DNA of 64,000 nucleotides from Xylocopa sonorina (Eukaryota > Arthropoda > Insecta > Hymenoptera > Apidae), in the NCBI RefSeq assembly GCF_050948175.1, contig NC_135203.1, forward strand, positions 5,642,001 to 5,706,000. The letters are read 5' to 3'. Position numbers and translations under genes: made by a program. Shown here piece after piece: positions 12,198 to 22,946 of the stretch. How positions within the stretch are numbered: position 1 is the stretch's first letter; each line of letters begins with the position of its first letter. The notes below the pieces were generated by a model. It did no database searches. It was given only the letters and a program-made list of their open reading frames with translations, and was not told the origin of the DNA.

Positions 12198-12294
12198 CTG
12201 GCTTAATTGAGCGTCGACGGGCGAATAGCAATGAGTGGGCCGATTTTTCGAACTTACACGGACAGCGATTCCAATGACTGATTGGATTACGTAC
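12198..12294 (-). CDS. Candidate internal exon with strong acceptor
   Basis: On the minus strand a very strong acceptor (CCCGTTTTTCTCTGTTGCAG) ends at 12295. Two donors follow: CCGT|GTAAGTTCG after 37 nt (exon end 12258) and CCAG|GTAAAC after 97 nt (exon end 12198). Two frames are open across the longer form; one begins RYVIQSVIGIAVRV, the other VRNPISHWNRCPCK. Neither matches a family I know. It lies between the two better minus-strand exons, but its open frames do not fit the phase-1 donor of the 19,034-19,226 exon. The splice signals are good; coding status is uncertain. Confidence 0.22.
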
Positions 12295-13610
12295 CTGCAA
12301 CAGAGAAAAACGGGTACATGGTAATTAGAAACGTGTATAGCCATAGAAGTCGAGGAATTTTTTTCGGGGGTATTGTTGTTTATGGGGCTAAAACTTGGAA
12401 CTGGCAGCTTATTACCATAAATTTTGTGGGTGGGTTATTTATGTGGGTAGAGCAGAGTCTCGAGTAGAGATGATACACGAACCAATTGCATAGCTTTGAA
12501 ACTTGTTCGGTCAGATAAGATCGCGGTTGTGTAATGTGCTGGATTCGTGTCACATTTAGGGACGATTAAACCGATTAGCATCTAATCGAAGAGGTAATAA
12601 TTGATGAAAAGAAAATTTTGACTCCGTGTTTAACTCTGTTTCGTGGATAGAGAGGTTGAAGTTGTAGATAAAAATTTGTAGAAGCATTTAAAAGAAACGA
12701 GATGTTATCCGTTGAGAGTAATGACTTTAATAATTCTTTTTGAGCAAATATCGTAGGGTTGGAAGGCAAAGATATGAGAAATTTAGCGTTAAAATCGAGT
12801 ATAACGAGGGGAAATCTTGCAGCAAAGCAGCGGAACTTCCTAGTACTAATAAATTTGCTTCTCGTTATATTACACGAGATAAGAGCTGAAACTGCTGTTA
12901 AGAATGAAACTAGCGCGTGCCACCTGAAGATATCGGCTCGTCGAAAGAAATAAAAAATGATTAAACTGCTTCTGTTTCAGAACTCCTGCAAATCCACAGA
13001 AAAATCGTCCTAATTATATCTCGCGTATCGTCAAAGTAAATCGTACGACTTTTCAGAGAGTTTACTAACAAGCGTAAGGGTTTTAAGCGCGTTCGGACAA
13101 AAATTTCTGCATATTTGTAATAGAACGCGCGCGAAAGTAACGAACACGGATAGAGAACTTTGGCTTTTAGCTTGAACTCTTCGGGCTTACAGAATTGTTT
13201 GATCCGTAATACCGTTCAAATCGCATGAAAGCCTTTTATTTAGATTACAACCGGCTCCCGAGAGATTGCAGAACGTTAAACGAACGGACAGAAATTTTTC
13301 TCGTTAAGCTTCAGCTAACAGCCAACGTCGTGAAAAAAGAAGCGACTCTGTAAAGCGACTGATCTCCCAAAGGTCTCTTTCATTTTCGAAACTTCCTGGA
13401 TTGCAACAGCTTCTGCGTTGAAACACGAATAATTGCGACTCGTTAGAGATCTTTAATCTTAGCTACCTTGGCGACCATGAGAATTTCTGCTCTTCAAACT
13501 CTATTGCTCTTTAATCAAAAATAGCGGACGGTTGGCATTAATTAGACGAGATAATCCCACGAAAAACATCTCCCCTATACACTCTTTCGAAAACCTGATT
13601 ATCGTTTCAT

Positions 13611-13635
13611 CGTCATCCCCCGTCATCCCCCGTCA
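13611..13635 (+). repeat. Short tandem repeat, 10-bp unit
   Basis: Two and a half perfect copies of CGTCATCCCC. There is no sign of function. Confidence 0.8.
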
Positions 13636-16600
13636 ATGAAAACAAATATCGAATCGTAAAACAGCACACCGTAACCCTTGCCGTCCCATAAATTAATTAC
13701 TCGCAGAAAATCATTCATTAGAAGACGGTGTATTACGTTGCGAAACGATCGTTCCTCGCAGACGTAAAAAGGAAGGGGTGTGCTCGCATCCGATCAAAGA
13801 CGAATCGTGGGCCGCGCGTGAACAGGGCACGGGCCTCGTGCGATGCAATACGCCACGGCAGGATTGTTAATTCGATGAAAATTGCGAGGTTGTCTGCCCT
13901 TATCCATCAATTTTAATTCAACCGGAGGCCCACCCACCGAGGGTGCGCCGCCCCTGGCAACTTCCGTTCGCGGTTCTTCCCCGTGAAAAAACCCTTCCTC
14001 TCCTTTCGCTCCCCCTCGCGCTTCTTTCTCGTTCTACTCTTTCCCACCCTTTCTCGTCACTCACCGCGTTATGCACGGATGCGAGGCCGAACAGGCGAAG
14101 GTGGGAGCGACGTGCCACGAAAAATCGTTATTAATCGTCGGGTCGCCGACCCGAAACACGCTCCCGCGACTTCCATAATGCGTCACCGGACCAACCAGCC
14201 GGTGTGTGTCTTCGGCATTAAAAGCGCGGATTGTATTTACGAGTTATCTGCGACTGGCGTTCGTCGCGCCATTAACGCCAAGGTGACGCTGGATTCAAAT
14301 CATTTTTTATCCTTCCCCTCTATTTTTTTCCTTTTTTTTTTGCTTCTTTTTCTTCTACTCCTCGTCCCATCCTGGTTGGAACTATCCGCGATCCACAGGC
14401 GTTTGAAGTCGAGCGGGACGGTTAATGCTTTTACTCGGCAGCCGAGCGAACATTTCAGCCGCGTGAGAGATGGCTCCTCTTCATCCGGTGATACTGTCTC
14501 TACTAGGGCTCTGTTCTAACCTATTTTTCCGCGCCCTCGAGCACTTGTGCATAGCGATTCGCTTTGTTTCTCCGCGAGCCGTTGATGCACTTGCACCGGG
14601 GTATAGAGGCCCGCGGAGCTGTGAAGCCAGTCACTGCGGCTTTAGTGTCTTAAATGACTTCCTTTTGCTTCTGTGCGAGAGCCAACGTCGAGTGGAAATC
14701 TGACGAAGATCTTCTGCTTTTGAAGCTCATAATGTACGTAAATGTACGACGAGTGGCGAAACCGGCCGTTTCTCTGTTTCGTTTGAAGAAACATTTTCTT
14801 CCTTTCCAATTCTCCAGTGAATTTTTTATACTCAATTATTGTTCACTCTCCGTTTCAGCGATTCGATCGAACGATAATTTATAGATTATCTTGGGCGTTG
14901 TATATACCAAAATCGAACCACGAAATTTACCATTCAATTAAAGCATCGAACGAAACTGAACACTGGAAAACGTTAAACGCAAACGTTGCGATACAACTCA
15001 ATCCCTGGTGCATTGTTCGACTAAATTGAATCGTTCAGTTGAAAGTAGTCAGGAAGACAACGCGAAAGAGAGTTCAGCCTGGAGACTATAGAATTCGATG
15101 ATTTACCACCGCTTAACGGAAACTCTTTTCCGTAGGTACGTCTGTTCTCAGGTAACCGAGAGATTTACGAGGTCCGAATGAAATTGCGCCGATCGACGTC
15201 CTTCGATGACGCCCGCGCGTCCACTGCAAGATTTATAGACCGGAAGAGGCTTTGTTACCGGTAGTGGTCTATGACAGGCAGGGACTATCGACCAGATCCT
15301 GGCTCGTCAAGAGGATTAGGACCAGGCATTTTCGAGATTATCGACATCGCACCGACCGGCGGCGTCTACCTGCGTCGCTTCTTTCCCCCTCCCATCGACG
15401 ATTCACAAGACAATGTCCACGGTTCCCTGAACGATCAGCATAAATTAGAATAAGTAACGAGCTTTACAATTCGTCGGAATTAGCATAAACCGTGAAATTG
15501 GCCGATAAAGGGAATCGGTCTTGACTAGGGACGCCCGGACAGTCCCGCTATCCGCGTTTGCTTTTCCCCAGGGACGCGGATAATCCTTTCGGGTCAAACG
15601 CCACGTTTGTTTCCGTTAACTGAGAAAAAAAAATAGGGTGTGCGATCCTCTTTCGGCAGTTTCCACTCTGGTTTCTCTTGAGGAGCGCAAAAAGAGGTTC
15701 GTCGGGGGAGAAAAAAGGGGGCACGTTTCCGGTAGAAGAGGGCTGACCGTCGTCGAGGTTGTAAATATCAAGGTCCGGTAACTTCGCGCCAGAACGAGGC
15801 GAATTAACGGTCCTTTGCCTGCAACTTTTTTCCGTCGTCAGCAAGTCCCTAGTCAGGCCAACACCTACAGCCCCTTCTCTATCTCCCTTTTTCGCTTTAC
15901 GCCCGTAATACGTCATAATTCTTCAGGATTATTACAGCCGGTAATAATTCCGTCGTGGCAGCCCTTGGCAACGTTTCCACCGTCGTCCATCGCCCGGAGG
16001 AGGACGCGGCGGGGGCGAGCGTGTCGAAGGGTGGCCGCGTACACACTTTGTCCCACGAGAGGCGGCTAAGTCCGCGCAATCTCCTTTCGCGCGGGGCCAC
16101 ACGGTCATAATATACGCGTCACGGCGTAAGGGGATGGTTATTAGGCACGAACGGGGTGGTTGAACCATCCACGGATCCATCTTCCAGCGGCGACCGTTTC
16201 CTGGATCTTTTTTCTCGGTGGTTTACCATGCGCAACGTGTGCTTGTGATCGGCGTCCGTGCGCGTTACTGCCTCTCTCCAATCCCCTGTGTCTTCAGGCC
16301 GGTGGTTTTTAAAGGGACGTCGAGTAGGAGAACGAGAAGTTCGATTACGACAGTGCGGAGGATATCTCTTGTTCGCACCATCGGCCCCTCGTCCTTTCCG
16401 GCTGCTGTCAGAGAGCAGTGCGCCGTAGAGGAGCGTCGGGTAGAGAGGAAGGGTTGTATCGATAGGACGAGGAGGGAGTCAGGTCGGATAGAGAGGACGA
16501 GTGGGAAGAGGCTCTTTGATGCCTTCGGAGCGTAGACAGTGGTAGGTGCGAAGTGCGTATGAATTTCATACGAGGGTTGTAAATCTTTCTTCTTTTATAA

Positions 16601-16641
16601 TCCCTCCTACTCCTACTCCTCTTTGGTTGTTTCTTCTCTTC

Positions 16642-16668
<27 letters not shown>
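16642..16668 (+). repeat. (CT)n microsatellite
   Basis: A run of 27 bases of alternating CT inside a wider pyrimidine-rich stretch. Confidence 0.95.
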
Positions 16669-16672
<4 letters not shown>

Positions 16673-16970
16673 TCATTTTGACCCTTTGGATGGCGAACTC
16701 TCTGTCGTTCTTTCCAACTCTTCACAGTGTACTCTCTCTCCGTGCTGGAGGGGGCGAGACGCGCGCCGTATCCACGGGGGTTGAAGTCTGTCGCTGAATG
16801 CGTTCGAGTTCACCGTGGGGCGCTGTCTCTATGTAAAATAAGGAGGGTTCGAAGCTAGCTCGAGAAAGAATCAGCCTGGAAGAGGAAACCAGAACACTGG
16901 CGAGGGACGACGGAAGCAGGAAGAGTATGCGCGTGGATTATGGCTGCTCTAATGTAAGACGTACTTCCGT

Positions 16971-17106
16971 ACACTCTCGCTTCTTTCCACCCTCCCGCAG
17001 TTCCTTTTTTTTTCCCTCTACCCAACCTTGCTCTTCCTCGCCTCCCTCGCCCCGTTCTTTCTTCTCCTCTTTTTTTCTTCTTCTTCTTTCTTTCCCGCCT
17101 GCTTTC
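16971..17106 (+). repeat. Polypyrimidine low-complexity tract
   Basis: About 135 bases consist almost wholly of C and T on the plus strand, with T runs and CTT repeats. Such tracts can form triplex (H-) DNA. Frames through it give Lys/Glu/Arg- or Ser/Phe-rich strings that are not genes. Confidence 0.8.
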
Positions 17107-19033
17107 CACGTACAGTCACTGACGTGTCTCAATTATTTTCCACCCTTTGAGCCAGCTCGTTCAAAGTGGAATCCGTCCGCGTTAATGAGGCACCGTTACG
17201 TAGGTTTTATCCTAGGCCAGCGACGGGCGACGACGAGTTACTCGTACCCTGAAGATAACCGACGCAGAGGCTCACCGGGTTTATGGGTCATAGAGTGAAT
17301 GGGGACTTGGACACGGGTTTTATCGTGAGCGTCTGCAGTCCAGCCGAAGATATATACCACTCTAACCGGACTCTCCCTTCGGCTTCATGGGGTATTAAAC
17401 GGCTGGCGTTGCTGGAACGTGGAAATTGTTAATAACACCGAGACGCTCGAGGTAATTGAACTCCACTCCAGTTTATTTTTAGGAAAAAGCTGTTTTCTGC
17501 TTTACTTCGTCTTCGTCAGTGATCACTTTAAAATGTCCCACCTTTGACACACAGAAGTATCGAGGAAACAGTAAAACAATACGGATATTCTCGAACGTTC
17601 CGAATATTAATTAATATAATTAAGCTAAGGATAGAATGCTACGTGATGGATTTTGGAACGCGATTGGGGATTGGAATATCGATTTCATTATTTGTCAAAG
17701 AGGTTCCATCGGCCAGTGACGTTTGTGGCCTCAGATGAAATTTGCGGTTGTTAATATCGTATTCGCGAAATCCGGCCGCTTTTGCGAGCGCCGAGAATCG
17801 TGTCATTTACACGCGAAACTTGTTACCGTTCCTCGTAAACGAATATCGTTTCTGCCGGTGGATACCTTGGACACGATGAAAACATTCATCCGCATAAGGT
17901 CTTTCAACGCTCGCCTATCGTAACAGGTTGTTCAGACAAGAGACACTTGTCATAACACTTGTCATTTTAATATTCTCAGGGGAAACTGGAATTTCTAGCT
18001 TTTGTGGTGCGTGCTCGACGCTCGTTGAATCGTCGAATATTCAGTTGGAATTTCAATCTCCCGTTATAACTGGAGGCCAGATTAAATTTCGTTCCGTCGC
18101 TGGCCATCGATAATGAAGTGGTAATAAATGATTCCATAATTAATTGCCGCCGTTTCCGGTTAATGGGAAGGAAAAATATTGGAAAATCGCGAGGGGGCAA
18201 TGTTACGCGTTCGCTTTTAAAAGCTGGCTCGAGAGAAAGTTTCGTTTAAAAATCTTCGCCACCCTTCTGTAATTATTTTATCCCCGATTCTTCGCGAGAA
18301 GTTCTCCAAGGAAGTCGATCGAATCGAAGAAGAGTTCGAATTGATTCCAAGCAGAGGGAACTAAAGTTTCCCATGAAACGAATCTCATTCTCAGGTTCGC
18401 TAGAATACGTTCTCAGCAGGCGAACTTGGAGAAATCATTTTCCACCGCTTTCATCGGACCCACGTTTTATATAGGCATCCTTAGTAACAGATAAACTTGG
18501 TGAATGCAAGTTCCCTCGTTTTCAACTCCGAATTATTAAATCATTTCTCATCTCTACTCGAGAAACCAACTTTTCTTGCTCCATAATAGCCAATCGAGAT
18601 TAACAAAAATGCAGCTCCCCCTCTTTGCCCTAGAAACATTTCCAAAGCGAGGCCAACGCATCTCGGCCAGAGAATCACACTCGTCGTTCTTCATCCGACT
18701 GAACTTCCAGTGCCGTTCAATTCGCAGCTGCTCGCGGCTGAACGAAGGAATCTCGCGTGCACCGTAACGGAAAGTAAAAGTTGATCGGTCCCGCGTCGCA
18801 AGTGGCAGAGCGACGCGGCGACCTTCGGGAAAGACGACGCTCGATGCGCGTGAGAAATCAATTAACCCGATGAATATATATTGGCTATTAGACAGTGGGC
18901 GTCCGCGGCGCTCGCTTCTGCGCCCGCGTTAATAATGTATGACATGTTCTTGCAGTATTGCTCCGGGCGCGCGGCAATCATTTCGAGCGGCTCCAACGCC
19001 GCCGCTAATGGGATGCACCCCTCGAGACTTTAC

Positions 19034-19226
19034 CATTGTCGTCCCATAGAGGTGCGTTTCTATCATCCCTGACCTTCGACACGGGCTTGTACAACGGCCA
19101 GATCTCACCCTCGTAAAAGTTTGATCCCGTGATTACGGCCAGGAGAGAGGCGAGAACGAGGAAACTCGCGAGAGCCAGGCGCAGGGATCGGTTCCGTGGG
19201 GCGCAGGGGTTGCAGGCCGCCGCCAT
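19034..19226 (-). CDS. First coding exon of a secreted or type II membrane protein, unidentified
   Basis: A true ATG at 19226 opens 64 codons plus one base on the minus strand and ends at AATG|GTAAAGT, a near-consensus splice donor. An in-frame TAG lies 9 bases before the ATG, inside ATTTAGCAG, which follows a pyrimidine-rich stretch and could also be an acceptor joining a 5' UTR exon. The product starts MAAACNPCAPRNRSLRLALA, giving an Arg-bearing N-terminus, followed by a hydrophobic core (LALASFLVLASLLAVITG, about residues 17-34). It then continues SNFYEGEIWPLYKPVSKV and RDDRNAPLWDDN. This is the layout of a signal peptide or signal anchor followed by an extracellular segment. I do not recognise the family. 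An alternative, weaker donor (AAG|GTCAGG) would end it 14 codons earlier at phase 0. Codon use and residue mix look more like a real gene than any other ATG-started frame here. Confidence 0.55.
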
Positions 19227-22200
19227 CGGCTGCTAAATGGTTTCCGAGGGAAGGAATTAAACGCGATTTACCGGGTAACACGATTTTCAGAGATTTATCT
19301 CGTTTACCACTTGCTGGCCGTGCCGTTTCAATGCTGAAACGGCTGGTTCTCTTATATGGTATATATATATAATAGACGGTGGCGGACGAATTATGTCATT
19401 TCTAATTCCTCGCGCGCGAGATACTAACGTTTTTACGACAAGGTGCTTATAGAGGAAGGGGCTTAGAGAGAGGCTGCAGAGATCGTCGAATAATTCGAGG
19501 GAACTAGCGGCTGGGCCGATAGCAATTATAAAAGTAACAAGTACGAGTTATGGCGCAAGACTAATCTAAATTTGAGAAAAGTTATTCGAGCCGCCCTCGG
19601 TTTTGAAGACGCTCCGTAAATATCCTCGTTATCTCTGTCGATTCTCTCCATTCTTTTTTCGCCCGTACGACGTGAAATGAAAAGAGAGCTCCCGGGGAGG
19701 AATTTCGTGGCGAGGGGAAATTTCGTTCGATTAGATAGCGGTACGGTAGTCCCGGGGGACAACTCGTTCCCGAGCACCGGGGGAAAAGTGGAATGCCCTG
19801 TAAGGCATCGACGGGGAGTAACTTATCTGCATTCGTTCTGTCCCTGACGTACAAAGCCCGCGCGCGTCCCCGTCGTGGCACCGTCCTGGCACCGTCGTAA
19901 AAGCACGCCGGAGTGCTATTTTATGGCAGGTTAAATATGGTTGTCATCCCGATGATAATTCAAACATTTCTCCGAGTCGTCAAACTGTCAACTCTCCCTG
20001 CGTCTATCTGCGTTTCTCGTTCCTCGCTATCTGTCCGTTTAGTTGTTACGCGGGACGTGGACGGGGAAAAAAGGATCGTGGCGAACCCTTTCCGATTCGT
20101 GGACACGCTGTACAGAATGGAAGAATCTCAATTTCTGCTAACACTTTGTGTACTTATCGCACGCGTTCGAGCCGCGGTATACGAAGTCGCGTCGTTTACC
20201 TGGAAATGGATATTTGACGAGAAAAACAAGCAACCAGCTCCACTATCCTCCGTTAAGATAACACGGTTTCGGCGCGCTCGAACCTTTTACGATCGATCTG
20301 CTCTCGCGACATTATAACGGACATTTTCCGTTCTTCGTTTAGAAACGCTACGAATAGCCGGGTCAACTGTCATATCGGACAGGGGATGATTTTTCTGAAC
20401 GCTGGAATCCGTACATTCCTGACAGATTGATGCTTACGTATGTACGACCTAATAAACGAACAGGTCGGTTTTCTATTTTATGGTAGCCGACACGACGAAT
20501 CTATTCGAACGTTGACGTTTATAACTTTTGATAAGTGAAATATGTATGTCACGTTGAAATGCGTAAAACGGTATCATATTTATAGCAAGGCGGAAGTCGT
20601 GAGATTATATCAGTAGGGTTAGAGAATAGCTGACTGACACGTTCAGTATTTACAGCGGATACTTTGAAACGCTCCGTTTGCTGTGCGTATATCGTATCAT
20701 TAAAAAAGAATCGATTTAAACGTGCACGATTTGCCTATTAAACGTTGCAAGCTCGAGCTCAAGTGCAGCATCAAGAAAATCGCTGGCGAACAACTTGGAG
20801 GAACGTGGCTGGTTCGAAAGCTTGACGAATTACGAGCGAGGCATCGGGGAGGCATCATAAAACCTCATCCGTGCTCGATCTCTCGACTTTCGAGTACCAG
20901 GAATTCCGAGTATTTCATTTCCCTTATCGTCCTCCTTTTTATTATCTTCCTTGGCCGTGGACACCACGAAAGGTATCGTAAGACCGAAATCTGCCCGAAT
21001 TCCCTGCTATCTCGGAGGGAGCCCTTTCCTCGAGGTCCATCCCAATCGCGAGAGGCGCAAGCTAAGGTTTCCCAAGTTCCATTACAGCAATGAAGGATGG
21101 ACCAATAGACGAATGGACAGCTTAGCGGTGCCGTTATCTGGGGAAGGGTTTTAGAGCCTAATCTGGGTTCTACGAGGATACGTCGTGTCACAGCCTCGCT
21201 CTGCTCCTCCGTTGTTACACGGACGCGTATATACACGCGCATACGTCTATACGCGGACGCAGGTACCAAGATAGCCAGGTATATCCTTAGGTCCTGCCTT
21301 CGAGGGCGCATTTGTCACTCCGGAGCTGACACTGCGGAGACAATGCGAGATTACCGGGCAATACGGCCGTACCGTTCGAGTTCGATGCGTCGCGGGTAGA
21401 CGTGTAATTTTGAATCGACTATCTGGCTACAGGAAAACGTGCGAAACGTACGTACGTTCGTCCTTTGAACGAGAACGTATCGCACGTCTCGGTTGATAGG
21501 GAGTAAGTGCGAGGTTTTTGCGGTTCTCTCGGTCAGACTAAACTTAGGAAGTTTTTTAATCAAGTTTCACTGTTAAATGATAGGAGTGTAATGCGGTCGG
21601 ATCTCTGGCTAACCAGTATTTACTTAAATTGCAATATAGTTTTAATCTCGCGGCAACGATTTCCGTGTCCCTCGTGTGTACTTAAGTAAGTTGCAAGAAC
21701 GTTTCCGAGCGAGCGTTTCGAGAAATTACCTCCACGGTGGCAATTAGCGTTCACCTTCAGCAAAATCTCCCACTATACGTGCACTTGAAATTGGAACGTC
21801 CCCATTAACGCCAGTCCTAATTACAAGCGCGTTCGCTCTTCAATTCTCTAATGCGATACCATTTCCTTTTCCTTTCCGCGCGTTTTCTCGTAATTAATCA
21901 AACGTACCTTCCGCGGTGCGCGTTTCTTCCCTGCTTAGCTTGCGCGAGGACAGAGAGGAGCCTCTTAGTCCACTGGTTTGTTCGAATGAATCGAAACGGG
22001 GCTTCGATCGTCGCGGAGGAGCCGACGCTTCAGGGTCGAGGCGACCATCGGACGGGATCGTCCCCGATACGATCGGTGCTAGTCGTCGCTCAAAGGGGAT
22101 AAAACATCGGGGCCGACTCTCCCCGTTTCCTGGCGACGTTCGAAAGGAAACTGCCGGCCTCGAATCGAAAACAAAAGGTTTCCAAGGCTTCGATCCCCGC

Positions 22201-22946
22201 GCAAAGGAGGGAAATAAGGGCGGGGGGCCTTGGTGTGTTCTCTGATTAATTTCGCCTTTCCACGCCGCTTGTACGTAATCCGCCTAGTCACGGAAGTCCA
22301 TTCGACTCCACCCCGACGTTCGACGGCTCGATGACGAGAGCATAATAACCCAAATCGCGATGGGGGACGCCGCGCGAGGGTAACCCCCTCTGTCCCCGTC
22401 CGTATTTCTCTTTAGCTCGCTGAGAGAGCCTCGAAAAGCGAGGCTGGCCGATTTTCCACCAGGCAAGGAGAACGTAAGGACAAAGGGAGACTTTTCCAGA
22501 GAGAGCGCCGGCTGGAAAGAGGGACAAGAGGTCGGGCAAAACCCGCAACGGCAAGCGTTGCGGAAGGGTCTCTAGTCTGGGATAATTCTGCGAAATCCAC
22601 TTCGATTCCGAGAGCACGTTGATGCGTTTCTTGAAAAGAACAGGGGAACCGTTCGAACGATTTAGAACGAGAGATTTATCGAATTACTTCTTTGGTCTGC
22701 TATAATTTATTTATTTCACTCGCGAATTATTTCATTCCCTGCTGTATTTTCATACGAACTACAGTTTGGTATTCATTTATAGGCAAGTGACTCTATTTTC
22801 CTGCGTTTCTCACGACTCTCGAAACGATTTCAGTAAAATTAGCATTTCAAGAATCCGACAGGAAGCTATAGTCTTAGAAACATGTCCGTTGCACAAGCAT
22901 TCGGATCATTGAAAATGGCCACTCTAGGACGCGTCACGAGACGCCC
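19227..22946. other. Non-coding stretch between the signal-peptide exon and the satellite
   Basis: Upstream (minus sense) of the 19,226 start this could hold promoter or 5' UTR sequence. A short TATATATATA run lies near 19,360. The rest is CpG-rich sequence with overlapping accidental frames, turning AT-rich after about 22,620 on approach to the satellite. A small hairpin (GCGTC-ACGA-GACGC, 22931-22944) sits three bases before the array's TTAA edge. Confidence 0.5.

Larger units (their letters stand above)
12295..19033. other. Non-coding stretch without a supported gene
   Basis: The left part (12,300-13,720) is AT-rich and intron-like. It contains a good plus-strand acceptor at 12980 (CTGCTTCTGTTTCAG) and a donor-like AAA|GTAAAT at 13036 that bound a 55-nt open segment. 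A 10-bp tandem (CGTCATCCCC) lies at 13611-13635, a (CT)n tract at 16642-16668 and a long polypyrimidine tract at 16971-17106. No gene could be supported. Confidence 0.5.

Noticed and set aside
19355..19375. TATATATATA as a TATA box for the 19,226 exon
   Set aside because: It lies upstream on the correct side, but it is a simple AT repeat with no initiator or other support.
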